Made by a program: the position numbers and the translations under genes. This document shows, piece by piece, positions 12,198 through 23,683 of a DNA stretch of 64,000 nt. The first letter of the stretch is position 1, and each line of letters opens with the position of its first letter. Origin of the DNA: Theropithecus gelada (Eukaryota; Chordata; Mammalia; Primates; Cercopithecidae); NCBI RefSeq assembly GCF_003255815.1, contig NC_037686.1:58253888-58317887 (forward strand), given 5' to 3'. A model generated the notes under the pieces. The model was not told the DNA's origin, made no database searches, and was given only the letters and a program-made list of their open reading frames with translations.

Positions 12198-12585
12198 NNN
12201 NNNNNNNNNNNNNNNNNNNNNNNNNNNNNNNNNNNNNNNNNNNNNNNNNNNNNNNNNNNNNNNNNNNNNNNNNNNNNNNNNNNNNNTTTTTGAGACGGAG
12301 TCTCGCTCTGTCGCCCAGGCTGGAGTGCAGTGGCTGGATGGATCTCAGCTCACTGCAAGCTCCGCCTCCCGGGTTCACGCCATTCTCCTGCCTCAGCCTC
12401 CCGAGTAGCTGGGACTACAGGCGCCCGCCACCTCGCCCGGCTAGTTTTTTTTTTTTGTATTTTTTTTAGTAGAGACGGGGTTTCACCGTGTTAGCCAGGA
12501 TGGTCTCGATCTCCTGACCTCGTGATCCGCCCGTCTCGGCCTCCCAAAGTGCTGGGATTACAGGCTTGAGCCACCGTGCCCGGCC
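12161..12585 (-). mobile_element. AluYR-type SINE containing an assembly gap
   Basis: Nearly undiverged minus-strand AluY with a T tail that runs into the N gap. It carries the Old World monkey AluYR signature: the reverse complement of ACTAGCCGGGCGAGGTGG at the centre and of GGCTCAAGCC near the 5' end. The right arm shows 'gctggatggatctcag', a 4-base duplication. A 10-base target-site duplication CTGAATTTTT lies at about 12155-12164 and 12586-12595. The middle A-rich linker is expanded to long T runs. Confidence 0.9.
12198..12286. other. Assembly gap (89 N)
   Basis: Eighty-nine undetermined bases sit inside the T tail of the AluY. The real length of the tail is therefore unknown. A long homopolymer is the likely reason for the gap. 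Confidence 0.98.
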
Positions 12586-12599
12586 CTGAATTTTTAAAA

Positions 12600-13815
12600 G
12601 ATACCATTGTCCCCGTCACCAAGCCATTTTTTACTGCCAGCTTTGATGACCAGAATGCCCTTCTGGCCCTCCCATTGGCTGTGGCTTAAGACCATCTCAG
12701 TTTGTACATAATAGATACACCACGATGTTCTCATGCATGATCTAGTGTACACTTTCTTCTAGTATATGACAGGACAGTACTGATATTTCATCTTCATTGA
12801 ATTTAGGCCAAACAATTAGTATCCTCATGGAAGGCAAATGCCACTCCCCAGGGCCGAAGCCAACACTTTAAACCTAGAAACCTGAGGAAGTGCACCAATG
12901 TTAATAAATTCAGGATGATAATATCTTCTGTTTTGTATGTCTTCTCTAACACCTTCAGAATACAGTCTTACAATTATCAGGTTTATGTTGATCAAAAGTG
13001 ACAAAGTTATGCAACTTTTTCAGTATATTGGCTATTTTCTGCCAGGTCTTGTACTTTTGTATTGGCAATAGGCTTGGCACTAACTCATGAGCTTGGAGAA
13101 AAATGATGATTTGTCAGGGTAGGTTTTGGGGAGAATCCCTCTATAAGGCAACTGTAGTACAGTAATTTGAAGATTATTTCAGGTAGTGAATTCAGGTTTC
13201 TTCAGACAGAGAGGGGCCACAATGCTTCTACCAGTAAGGGAGTTTTATGTTATTTGAGGGTTCAGTTTCTCAGCTTCAAGTGTCCTCTACCTAATTTCAG
13301 GGTTTCAGTGTGTCTCCATCATTTCCCTTATCTAAGCATCAGAGACCTCGTGAGGGTAAGCATTTAATTGGGGCTGTAATTCTGCAACCCCTGAAATCTG
13401 ACCGTGGACCTGATCCTCAGTTTTATCTTCCTCATAGAGGTTTTCAGACTTTGCATCCTAGATTGAGTTAGACTGACAAAGTCAACATTCATTTTAGGGT
13501 CAACAGAAGCAACCAGCTTATCCCACAATCCTTATATTGACTACGATCTCCTCAGTAACTAAGTGCCATGGACACGTGATCTCGAGATGCTTGGCTTTCC
13601 ATCTATCTGCATTTTTAATCCTATGATTGTGCATGATAATTTGAACAATTATGGCGGCACTGGATGCCTCAGACTATCTGTGTCCTTTTCTCTCTCAGCC
13701 AGGAGGACTGCAGACATGTGAGCAAACCTATCCCACAAACCTACTTAATGGCCTGTTTTGTGGCGCAACTCTTAGTACTATGCACTATTGTCAATCAAGG
13801 CCTCAGCAGGGGTGG
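12600..13815. other. Moderate-GC unique block, unidentified
   Basis: Less AT-rich than most of the window and free of recognised repeats. It could be internal sequence of an old retroelement because its composition differs from its neighbours, but I see no readable domain. Short open frames at 13167 and 13651 resemble nothing known. Confidence 0.35.
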
Positions 13816-13819
13816 AGGC

Positions 13820-14215
13820 ACTCAACTGAACAAATGAAATGAGTTTAATAAAGGAGCTGTTTATAAAGATATAGAGAGAGTTAAATGAACCCCAAAACAT
13901 TAAAATCATTATCATGCCTAGTACTTAAAAGGAAAAAGGAGAGAAAAAATATTTGGAATCCAAAAATCCAAGAAGAATAGCTGCAGCTGCAGGACTAGAC
14001 ACAGTTCTCCTGGAGATACGGTCTTAAACAAGAGAACACAGCCTCTGAAAACAAGAGAACCTATAAAAGTAAATCCTTCTTTGAATGTACCAATCTTCCA
14101 CTGACTGAACCAATTGGAAGCCAGAGCACCTGAGAGTCCATAACGGCCAGTTTCTGAGAGCGTGGAACAACTGAATAGGGGAGAGTGGGTCTAGAGGGGC
14201 AAAGAAATATCCAGT
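13820..14215. repeat. Probable ancient interspersed repeat, unnamed
   Basis: The phrase 'gagtttaataaaggagctg' and the run that follows are of a kind that recurs in mammalian genomes, and the block shares a general pattern with 9590-9830. I cannot name the family. A run of about 18 A follows at 14246-14263. Confidence 0.3.
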
Positions 14216-14859
14216 GTCTCAACTAATTCCATGATCCAGTCCATGAAAAAAAAAAAAAAAAAGGAGGCATACCAGAAGATAAGCAATATACTTTTTTTTT
14301 AAAGTTTCAGAATGTGAGTACGTTGATTTCCTTTGAATCTCTTGGGTCAAAATTTAGGCACATGGCCACACCATCTGTAAGGAAGACTTTGAAATATAAA
14401 TTCAAGCTGCATGGCCATATGCATAGCTAAAACTTGAAGGTTTATTTACTAAAATAAAGAAGAAGGGAATGAATAGAGGGAAATTTAGTAGGTTTTGTCA
14501 TAGCAGATGTCAAGGAAGGTGAATAATATTTATTATCATTAGTAGTATTAGTGATAAAGGTAAAGTAAGGTTATATGAATGGACTGTGACAGCATCCATA
14601 ATGTAACAAATATTTATTTACCACCCACCTTGTGTTCAGAACTATGAATCTGATGGAGAGCCATAGAGGGATGTCACGCATGAAACTTACCTTGCTGGCA
14701 CTGGTTAAGTCCCCTTTTCAGGTCACTCTCTTCCAATCTTATAGATCACATCCCTGAGGACAAATAAAAGAGATAAATAAGTTATTAAAATATGTATTTC
14801 TGACATAACAAGGGAATATAGTGATGGTAGCAAAAGTAGTGGAATTCCACAGAATTCAC

Positions 14860-15800
14860 GAGGTTTACTCAACTAATATTTTTGACCACCTACTACGTGC
14901 CAACACTGAGCATTTAGCAGTTAATAAAATAAAAATTCTCTCCTCCTTGAGCATATTTTTTGGTTGGAGCAAAAATACATTTATATATTTTTCAACATGA
15001 GGGATGCAAATGTCCTTTCAGATAGGGGTGCCAGGGAAGTTCTTTCTGAAAAGGCAACACTTGAATGCTATGATAGAGAAACCACCAACATTTCTGAGAA
15101 GATGATTCAGGGCTCAAGAAAAAATAACTCTATATCCCTAGAAATTGGAAGATGCTTGATATAAAGAACAACCCAGAGGCCCAGAAGAGGATGAGTGGAC
15201 AGAGAATGGTAGAAATCAAGGTCCAAGAAAGCCACGGGCTGGAACATGTAGGATCTTAATGTCCATTAGAAGTCTTAGGATTTTGTTGAGTGTGGAATAT
15301 AACTTTTTATGAGAGGAAGGTGAAAAAAATGATGTCTGTTTTAAAGGTATCATTCTGGATTCTGTAAGAGAGGTCATGGTAGTTTGGAGATGACGTGTGG
15401 TGGTGGCGGTAAGTGGTTGGTTTCCAGAAATATTTTGAAAGTACAACTGATAGGATTGACTAATGTACTATTTAGTATGTGAGAGAAAAAAAAAATAGGA
15501 TGATTTTAATGTTTCCAGAATAAGCAACTGAATAGCTAGGTAACACTGAGGTATGAGTATGTGTGGGGAGAAAAATCAATGATTTGTTCTGGACATATTA
15601 AAATTGTGATGTGATGATATATCTATGTATCAAGATGTTTAACAGCCCATTAGCTCTACAAGACTGAAATTCAAAGAACAAAACTGTTCTAAATACAAAA
15701 CTGGGAATCTTCAGCACATGGTGGTATTTAAACCACAGAAGTGGACTAGATCTTATTGGGTAGTGAGTGCAGAGAAGAGAATAATCTTGAGACTAACCAT
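14860..15800 (-). mobile_element. LINE L2 fragment, minus strand
   Basis: In reverse orientation the block follows L2 from its 3' end inward. It begins with 'accacctactacgtgcca', continues with 'ggggtgccagggaagttc', 'aggtatcattctggattctg' and 'ttctggacatattaaaat', and ends with 'ggtggtatttaaacc'. The order and spacing are good over more than 900 bases. The coding potential is destroyed. Confidence 0.7.
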
Positions 15801-15837
15801 TTTGAGAATTGCAGAGTACAGGTAGCTCTGACTTATG

Positions 15838-15985
15838 AAACACACATATACACATTGTGTGCATGTATGTGTTTGCATGTGTATGTGTAGCATGTGTCTA
15901 TGAGAGAGAGAAGGGAAGAAGGAGAAAGAAAGACAGAGAGAGAAGAAAGAGAAAACAAATGAGAATGAGAAAGAGAGAGGTAAGG
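15838..15985. repeat. (CA/TG)n and GA-rich low-complexity tract
   Basis: An alternating purine-pyrimidine stretch (ACACAC, then TGTG/CATGTG) at 15840-15898 is followed by a purine-rich GA stretch up to about 15980. Confidence 0.8.
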
Positions 15986-15989
15986 GGGT

Positions 15990-16325
15990 ATTCTGACCCC
16001 ACCTGATCTCCTTTGTCTTGCTCATTCTGTTTCCAGTCAAAGACCTTTAAAATAAACAAAAACAAAAACTTAGCACATGAGTTTTATTTAGTTTTATTTC
16101 CTAAAAACTAAACAATGTAGGAAACTAGGTAAAATTTTATTAGGAAATCAGGAGGAAAAAATAAAACCAAAGCATTCAGACTTTTAAACTACTAAATGCC
16201 ATTTATTCTTCTGTAAATTCAACTCACAAAAGATTAATTTGAGTTAACGAATGTCCCTAAAATGCAAGTAACCCAAAGGGCTTCAGAAATTTTCAATAAT
16301 TTTTGGATTAATGTTAATTCTTTAT
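15990..16325. other. Unique AT-rich DNA
   Basis: No recognised repeat or gene. Confidence 0.45.
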
Positions 16326-16329
16326 AAAT

Positions 16330-16465
16330 TTGTTTTGGTAGATGTAGATTTAAGGGTCATCAGCATAACTATAATGTTTTGAACCATAAGCACATCTGAG
16401 AGGATGTGTATCAGATTGAGAAATTCTGGTAGACTCTGACAGAACCCTAGCAAAATACCTTATTT
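16330..16465 (-). mobile_element. L2 fragment
   Basis: 'gatgtagatttaagggtc', 'atcagcataactataatg' and 'tctgagaggatgtgta' match an internal part of reverse-oriented L2. It overlaps, in L2 coordinates, the end of the block at 14860-15800, so it is a separate copy or a local duplication. Confidence 0.45.
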
Positions 16466-16469
16466 TTTC

Positions 16470-17750
16470 TCTCTCTCATTTCATTTTCCTATTCCCAAGA
16501 GAGAGTATTTCAGATTCATATTGTTAATTTGTTTTCATTAGTGTTAAATAGCTTTTGTGGTCTAGCTTAGAAACTTTGTATTTTGGGGAAAATATCTTCC
16601 ATAACCCAAAAATAAGATTATAGATGTTGTAAAATGACAAGCTATTGGTAAACTTCAGAGGGACCAGTCTATTTCTTTAACATGTCTTTAATGTAAAGCA
16701 AAGTTAACGTGGATTTAAACACTTTTATTTTCTTCTTAAAGGATCAGGGATTATAAAGATCAGTCAATATTTCAATTCTGAGGAGGTAGTTAAATAGAAG
16801 TATAAAGTTAGAAAGATCAATGCAATGATCTTATGATATACTATAATAGTTCTCAGTCACTGAATATTCTGATATCAGCCTACTTTCTTAAATGTAAGCT
16901 GTAAAATGGAAAAAGAAAAATATAATAGAAAAATATTGAAAGAAATACGGTTTAATTTATGCAGAGGTTGTCATAATGATCATTTTTTCTAACTAGGATG
17001 CTATACAAGATTTAATACTTGAACATGGATAGTTTATATGGAAAACACCATAAAAATATTTTCAAAGCATTTGTCTCTGAAATTTAATGAAACTGGTAGC
17101 TTTCACTAAAAATACAACATTGTCAATAACTGACCATAATTCATTTATTTTGTTTTAAATTTTTTGAGTTCTAATAAAAGATGAATTGTTCCTCTTGATA
17201 TATATGATTTGCTGTCATTTGCTAAGATTTATGTTTCAACAAGGTGAAATGACTCAAGAGAAGTCACTGGGTTGAGCTCATGTCTTCTCTTCTCATGTTC
17301 TATTTTAGTTTACATTTTCCAAAAGAGATAATGTTCATATGTTTGAATAAATGTGTGTGATTTGATTGATTTGGATAACAAAACTGACAGCAGCTGAAGT
17401 TCTTTGGTGCTCAGTGATTTTTCTATTCCATATTTTGGTATTACAATAGTGTTAATTAATTAAATTTCTAAGGTGCTGTAATAGAACAAAAGTAATTATG
17501 AAGGATGTGTCAGCCTCTGTTAAATATTACTACTTTAATGTGCCTCTTGAAAAATATTTCTTACATAATTGTGGTGAAGGAAAACATATATTTTATAAAT
17601 CTCTTTTGGGAGGTAATATATCATAAATGCACACTGCTACACAATAATACAGAAATAGTAAACCTATGCAAAAGAGGTTTATACATTGCCTTATATGCAA
17701 TGACAGTAGTCATAGTTATAGATTAGTCTCACTGAAAATGAAGACAGATG
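16470..17750. other. Unique AT-rich DNA, no gene seen
   Basis: I recognise no repeat, exon or RNA gene in this stretch. Confidence 0.5.
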
Positions 17751-17754
17751 TAAA

Positions 17755-17758
17755 AAAT

Positions 17759-17791
<33 letters not shown>

Positions 17792-17795
17792 GTAT
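17755..17795. repeat. (TA)n microsatellite
   Basis: An interrupted TA run of about 20 units, broken once by AA. Confidence 0.9.
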
Positions 17796-17994
17796 ACCTG
17801 CTTATATATGTTGGAAGATATAGCTAAGTGCAGAAGCATTATATAGAAACAAATTTTAGTTTAAGTTCCTGAAGAAACATGAAAAGTATCCAATGAAGAA
17901 TCCTCAACACACATCACTAACTCAAAAGTTTAATTTCAAACATGTGGTCTTTGTAAAATTTTATCTTCAAATATTTTACTACATACATATAAAA

Positions 17995-18020
17995 CACACA
18001 CACACACACACACACACACA
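17995..18020. repeat. (AC)n microsatellite
   Basis: About 13 uninterrupted AC units. Confidence 0.9.
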
Positions 18021-18540
18021 GCTTTTCCTTTTACTGATTCTCTGTTCCCAACTTCCATTGCCTACAACATGTTTATGGTTTTTGATAAAACATAATTATG
18101 GACAAAAAAATAAGTAAAGTAAAACCGAAATCATGCCTATTGTTAGTAGAATATATTTAAGGCTATGAAAGTTTAACATAAGGAATTTACTTATGATACA
18201 ATAAACATATTCTGTAATTCTGTTATATAAAATATTGTTTCCTAGTTTGATTATTTTACGCTAAGCACAACTCCTATAAATAGTGAGATTTCCGGGAGAG
18301 CCTTTCATCTGTCCCTGTGTCTCTTTGAAGTGATTCTTACAGGGGTTATTTATTCGCTTCTTCCCTCCAATTTTCTGGACTGCCAGCAGTCAGTAATTCT
18401 GGATGTATATATCTGCCATGATAATCCAAACTTTTCTTTAGACTGTTCCAAAGTCTAGACATTAAGGAAATATTGTGATTAAGAAACCCGTGGTCATAGA
18501 CCCAAACCGTATTCTCTGATGCAGCTTTATAAATATAAGG

Positions 18541-19206
18541 ATTTTATTTTATTTTATTTTTTATTTTATTTTATTTTATTTTATTTTATTATTATTATAC
18601 TTTAAGTTCTAGGGTACATGTGCATAACGTGCAGGTTTGTTACATATGTATACTTGTGCCATGTTGGTGTGCTGCACCCATCAACTCGTCATTTACATCA
18701 GGTATAACTCCCAATGCAATCCCTCCCCCCTCCCCCCTGCCCCCTCCCCATGATAGGCCCCGGTGTGTGATGTTCCCCTTCCCAAGTCCAAGTGATCTCA
18801 TTGTTCAGTTCCCACCTATGAGTGAGAACATGCAGTGTTTGGTTTTCTGTTCTTGTGATAGTTTGCTAAGAATGATGGTTTCCAGCTGCATCCATGTCCC
18901 TACAAAGGACACAAACTCATCCTTTTTTATGGCTGCATAGTATTCCATGGTGTATATGTGCCACATTTTCTTAATCCAGTCTGTCACTGATGGACATTTG
19001 GGTTGATTCCAAGTCTTTGCTATTGTGAATAGTGCCGCAATAAACATACGTGTGCATGTGTCTTTATAGCAGCATGATTTATAATCCTTTGGGTATATAC
19101 CCAGTAATGGGATGGCTGGGTCATATGGTACATCTAGTTCTAGATCCTTGAGGAATCGCCATACTGTTTTCCATAATGGTTGAACTAGCTTACAATCCCA
19201 CCAACA
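18541..19206 (-). mobile_element. 5'-truncated L1PA, 3' end only
   Basis: Minus-strand L1 with a TTTTA-expanded tail at 18541-18600, then 'actttaagttctagggtaca'. The 3' UTR and the ORF2 C-terminus follow, with 'cagtattccatggtgtat' and 'aatcctttgggtatata'. It breaks off at 'caatcccaccaaca'. An 80-residue piece of ORF2p is still open (18805-19047, minus). Divergence is low, so it is a fairly young catarrhine element. Its two flanks carry the same sequence (see the tandem repeat at 19209). Confidence 0.9.
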
Positions 19207-19208
19207 TT

Positions 19209-19375
19209 GATTTCTGTATTCCCTGTATTCTCTGATGCAGCTTTAGTAAATATAAGGATTTTATCTTGATTTCTGTATTCTCTGATGCAGTTTAGTAAAT
19301 ATAAGGATTTTATTTTGATTTCTGTATTCTCTGTATTCTCTGATGCAGCTTTAGTAAATATAAGGATTTTATTTT
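19209..19375. repeat. Three-unit tandem repeat beside the L1 insertion
   Basis: Units lie at 19209-19267 (59 bp), 19268-19316 (49 bp) and 19317-19375 (59 bp). Each carries 'ctctgatgcag', 'tttagtaaatataagg' and 'attttat'. Units 1 and 3 contain an extra internal 10-base duplication of 'tgtattc'. A fourth, single copy of the same sequence lies on the other side of the L1 at 18510-18550. The array therefore contains the L1 target-site duplication, amplified on one side only. Confidence 0.9.
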
Positions 19376-19394
19376 GATTTCAATTTATTGTCTT

Positions 19395-19870
19395 TCTAGG
19401 TGTCTATTGCTATGTAACAAATAACTTCCAGATTTAAATCTTAAAACTAATGCTTAAACTAAGTTTTAAACTTTTAAAGTGAAAACGTAAAACTAAACAA
19501 CGAATCTTGCTGCTGAATCTGTAATTTGAGCAGAAGTCAGTGAAGGTAGCTCCACGCAGCTCCACAAAGCACGAGGTTGCGTAATTCAACTGAGCCTAGA
19601 GGACCTGCTAGCAAAATGGCGTACTCCTATCTTCGGTAATGTGGTACTGGCCCTGGAAACTCAGCTGGGATTGCTGGCTGGTTCCTCTTCACGTGGGTGT
19701 CTTTGGGATTCCTCACACTGTGGTGCTTGGTATTCCTCAAAGCATGGTGGCTGGATTCCAAGAGCAAGTGCTCCAAGACTGGAGGTGGAAGCCATCTGTT
19801 TCTTAAGGCCTGCACTCAGAAATTGGCAGAGCATATGTTCAAATGTATGCTCTTCGCCAGGTAGTCCCAG
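19395..19870 (-). mobile_element. MLT1-type MaLR LTR
   Basis: Begins with 'ctattgctatgtaacaaata', the reverse complement of the MLT1 3' end. It continues to 'gcatggtggctggattcc' and 'ttcttaaggcctgcactcag', which matches the family's middle. Open frames in both directions across it are chance. Confidence 0.6.
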
Positions 19871-19874
19871 AAAT

Positions 19875-20585
19875 CCATTCAAATACCAGCAGAGGAGACA
19901 TAGATCCTCTACTCTTGATAGGAAAGGACATTTGCAGCCTTCTTTAATCTACCGCAGTTCTCAACTCAAAAGGTGATAAAAGAAGCATTCTGTATTAGGT
20001 TCCTGACAATATCATCTATTATTAATTATGATGATTTGTAATATAAATTGGTGGATAATAAGTTTAGTGTTTTGTTTATGCTTTTCACTACAAATGGTAA
20101 AACTGGGGCATTAACAATTCATTTACCCTAGTTCTCCCAATGAATCAATGGCTCAGAAAAATAGCATTTAGATTGTGTTCTGGAATATTTTAGATGTGAA
20201 ATGAAAATACGTGCTTGCTCAATTCAATTAAAAAGAAAACACAAAAACCTGTATATTGAAACCCTATCATTCATTTTAAGGAGCCCATGGCCAAATAAGC
20301 ATCTGTCCTCCAGAAACCGATAATACAGGGAAATGACATGCTAGTAAGCAATAAGCCCTAAATTCAGCTACATCCGCATGCTCAGGGCTGTTGTACATTT
20401 GTGTTTTCAATTAAAATACATGTGAGAATTTGTTTTTATAGTTTTCTTGAGCCTGCTGGAGCTTCTCAGAACACACATTGAAGACCTTTTCTTCTTCCAC
20501 TACATAGTTTTATCATTTGAAAATCTTACGTGATGCTGCTTCAGCAGACCAAGGAGTTATATTTTTTTTGTTTTTAATCTCCAGT
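19875..20585. other. Unique AT-rich DNA
   Basis: No repeat, RNA gene or exon recognised. Confidence 0.45.
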
Positions 20586-20589
20586 CCTG

Positions 20590-20935
20590 GCTTTCCAACT
20601 TAGCTTCACACAATATGTTCAATTGCCTACATAACATTTCCATTAAGAAGCTTTAAACATATCTCAAATTCAATATTCCAACACCAATTCATGTTGTTTG
20701 TCCTCAAACCTGTTATTCTTCCAGTGTTCTTTATAATGCTTCCCACAGATTTGCATTAGCCCAAAGTAGAACTGATCTTTGACAATCCTATCTCCCTCAG
20801 CCTCCATGCTATATTTATTTGTCTCCAACTACACTGTTAACCCCGCAAAGTAGACTCTACAAAGGCAAGGATTATGTTATTGTTTTTATCATTGCATCCC
20901 CAGTGCCAGGGTATAGCGTTGGTGTTCCTTAATTT
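20590..20935 (+). mobile_element. LINE L2 with internal loss
   Basis: 'catatctcaaattcaatatt' and 'ctcaaacctgttattcttcc' match an internal L2 segment. 'ctctacaaaggcaaggatt' and 'gcatccccagtgccaggg' match its 3' end. The material between the two segments in the L2 consensus is largely absent. Confidence 0.6.
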
Positions 20936-21114
20936 TTTGCAAAATGGAAGAACTATTCTTAATTCTGTCATTATTTTGGAGATATTTTTTGATGAATTTA
21001 TAAAAGCAAATGGAGTTCTGAAGTGCATATGGTGAGAAACATGTGAGAATATATTTTCTTAAGTTTGATCATTTATAGAGATGAATCAGAGTGCACTAAG
21101 AATTGTTAAGAACT

Positions 21115-21139
21115 AAAAAAAAAAAAAAAAAAAAAAAAA
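21115..21139. repeat. (A)25 homopolymer
   Basis: Twenty-five A in a row. No SINE body is attached on the left, so it is not an obvious retroposon tail. Confidence 0.9.
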
Positions 21140-21800
21140 GTTTGTGGAAAAAAATTCCATCTTGTACATGTTAGGTAGTTTTAGGATTCCTAAGGGACTG
21201 TACAGACTTTTCCCCAAAGGAAGAACTAAATTTAGCACATCGCTGAATTCACATCACAAAAGTAGTCACAAGATTTTATAGTTCAGTCACCAACACAGAG
21301 AAATGGTAAAATAGTACAAAAGACTGTTTCTTACACAGTGTAAATCATGTAGCAAGAATAAGATTTTCTGTTTTCTAGATTATCAATATAGCTGAAAGAA
21401 TTTCCCCTGAGACAGGTAACACAGAACTAGACAGGCCATTCAAATGCCATTTAAACCTTAGATACTAAAAGCCCAGGTACTATTATTGTTTTTTTTTTTG
21501 TTTTTTTTGGTTTTTTTTTTTTTTTGCTTATTTATCAAGTTTCAAGTAACCTCATGTTTTTATTTTTGCCTGTCATTGAATCATTTTTCTAGTTGTAGAT
21601 AAATCTGACTCTGAAATTATTTTAAAAAGTGCACTCCTATCAATTATTTTTCATTTGTTCTCAGCTCCAATGAGTTCTAATGATACCACCAGTTAAGAAA
21701 TAATTTTCTATTTACTTTTCTTTTTTTTTTTTTCAGTGAATTCTCAAGTTCTTAAGCCTGAATGTTATCTTCTATTGCTTCTTGTATTTCCGATATTTAA
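21140..21800. other. Unique DNA with T-rich tracts
   Basis: Contains T/G-rich low-complexity sequence at about 21487-21526 and a T run near 21721-21733. Nothing else was recognised. Confidence 0.5.
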
Positions 21801-21802
21801 CT

Positions 21803-21888
21803 ACATTATTTCTTTTAGGTATGCATGTGCCAAGTCAGAGAGACTTGTGCAGACTTGGCACAGGCATACTTAAAAACAGAAATAATGA
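21803..21888. other. Long-stem hairpin, pre-miRNA-like or MITE-like
   Basis: The left arm (21803-21836) contains 'ggtatgcatgtgccaagtc'. The right arm (21852-21888) contains 'gacttggcacaggcatact'. The arms pair over about 34 bases. The inner 24 bp have one G-U type wobble and one A-G mismatch, and a 2-3 base bulge separates them from an outer matching 'cattattt'/'aataatg' segment. The loop is 15 bases. Size and stem fit either a microRNA precursor or a small palindromic DNA transposon. I recognise neither a known miRNA nor a known repeat. Expression is unproven. Confidence 0.7.
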
Positions 21889-21889
21889 A

Positions 21890-23345
21890 GTGTTCAGATA
21901 AATATCAGGAAGCAAACCATAGAGTACTTCTGTGAAGGGCAAAAACAGGAAGTAAAAGAAAATGCAAGAAGAGAAAAGCGTAAGGGAGAATATGAAGGTG
22001 AAAAGCTCACACTGTTTTGTAAACTACCACTTTTTAAACTCTAATTTTAAGAAAATTAGCTTATTAGGTATATTTTCAGTTAAGATAGTTGTATTTTTTG
22101 AGCACTTTGGCCACAGCTCATGCTAATAATTATATTAGGAATAAGGACTCAGTATTCAAATATGCATACAGAAACACACACACACACACATGCACACAAC
22201 TGAAAATATTCACGAACAACATATATCCTTACTTCATGGCATGAATTCCAAAATTTTATCATCATATTTTATTCTATGTCTGTTTTATAAATTGATTTCA
22301 CAAATCATTATTGAGCTGTGACCTGCAGTTTGGAAATAGAGTAGATGGGAGTATTCTGGAATATTGTGTATTGTGCAGAACATCTATAAATAACAATTTG
22401 CAGCAGTACTTAGTCTTACAGTGCGTTTCTTCATCAGCTGTCAGTGATGAAGTAAGAACTACAAGAATAAAATGATGAATCTCAGATCTTAAATGTTCTG
22501 CACCAAGAATTTTGTGGAATCTCCGCCTATGGCAAAACCTTAAGATTCATTTAAAGAGATTTCTTGACACATTTAATCATTTTTATGAATGTTTCAGGTA
22601 AATCATATAGGTAAATGACTTTCAGTCATTATGTACTGAATGAGCCCAAAATATTTTAGAGGGAAAAATGACATATTTGATTAATTTCTGATTTATAGAA
22701 ATTAAACAAATATTTTTATCTTCCTATCAAAACACACTTTTTAAACCTGATCACAATCAACCTCTATCTTACTGAATTTCAGAAGCTTATTTTATATCAC
22801 AAAGAAAGATTTTGCATATTTATAGTATACCACAATTTTGAAGTAAAAACTCTGTTAAATGTTTTCTTTATTTAGGTAACATTATTGGCGTAAGAAAAAC
22901 AATCTAAATTCTTTAGAGGATTTTTGTTTTTCTTTCTCATTTAACATAAGAGTTATCATTTTTAGTTTAAATTAAATTTACAATTTCTAAGGTAAAAACA
23001 TACATTTTATAGAAGCCAAGACACATAGAAGCTTGTAGACCTATTTTTCAACATTTAAATAAATACTGAGAAGTTTACAGTAATGACTATAAGGTGGCCA
23101 GGACAAAATGAAGGACAAATATATTTAATCAAGCTGCAGCAAGTGAAGATTTGGGCAGAACATTCAGACACACGCACTGCAGTAGTCTAATTTGAAATAC
23201 ACAATTCTTGAGATGCTATTTATATTTTCAATTCAGATCTAGAATGTGAGAGCACATTCAAAATTCAGCACTAAAAATGCACTTTCAATGTATCTCATTA
23301 TGGCATGTTAAACTTCCGAAGGTATTTATTTTAGATATATTTTAC
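21890..23345. other. Unique AT-rich DNA
   Basis: No gene or repeat family is recognised apart from a short AC tract at about 22174-22190. Confidence 0.5.
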
Positions 23346-23359
23346 AGAAATAAAATAAT

Positions 23360-23674
23360 TTTTTGAGGTTTTTTTCCTTTGTTTTGTTTTTTTATGAAGT
23401 CTCACTCTTGTCACCCAGGCTGGAGTGCGATGGTGCGATCTTGGCTCACCACAATCTCCGCCTCCCGGGTTCAAGTGACTCTCCTGCCTCAACCTCCCGA
23501 GTAGCTGGGATTACAGGAGGTCGCCACCACGCCCGGCTACTTTTTGCATTTTTAGTGGAGATGGGGGTTCACTATGTTGGCCAGGCTGGTCTCAAACTCC
23601 TGACCTCAGGTGATCCTCCTGCCTCGGCCTCCCAAAGTGCTGGGATTACATGTGTGAGTCACTGCGCCCAGCCG
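23360..23674 (-). mobile_element. AluS SINE, near full length
   Basis: Minus-strand Alu with an interrupted T tail on the left, 'cacccaggctggagtgcga' and the 5' end 'gtgagtcactgcgcccagcc'. It is flanked by the target-site duplication TAAAATAAT at 23351-23359 and 23675-23683. A 104-codon open frame across it is translated Alu, not a gene. Confidence 0.92.
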
Positions 23675-23683
23675 TAAAATAAT

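Noticed and set aside
12136..12378. 80-codon frame crossing the N gap
   Set aside because: It consists of Alu, poly-T tail and undetermined bases.
19209..19375. Regularly spaced repeat, considered as a CRISPR array
   Set aside because: The units are directly adjacent without unique spacers, and the setting is a primate L1 flank.
23363..23677. 104-codon plus-strand open frame
   Set aside because: It is translated Alu (the peptide has the familiar SPRLECDGAILAHHNL-type sequence); no gene.
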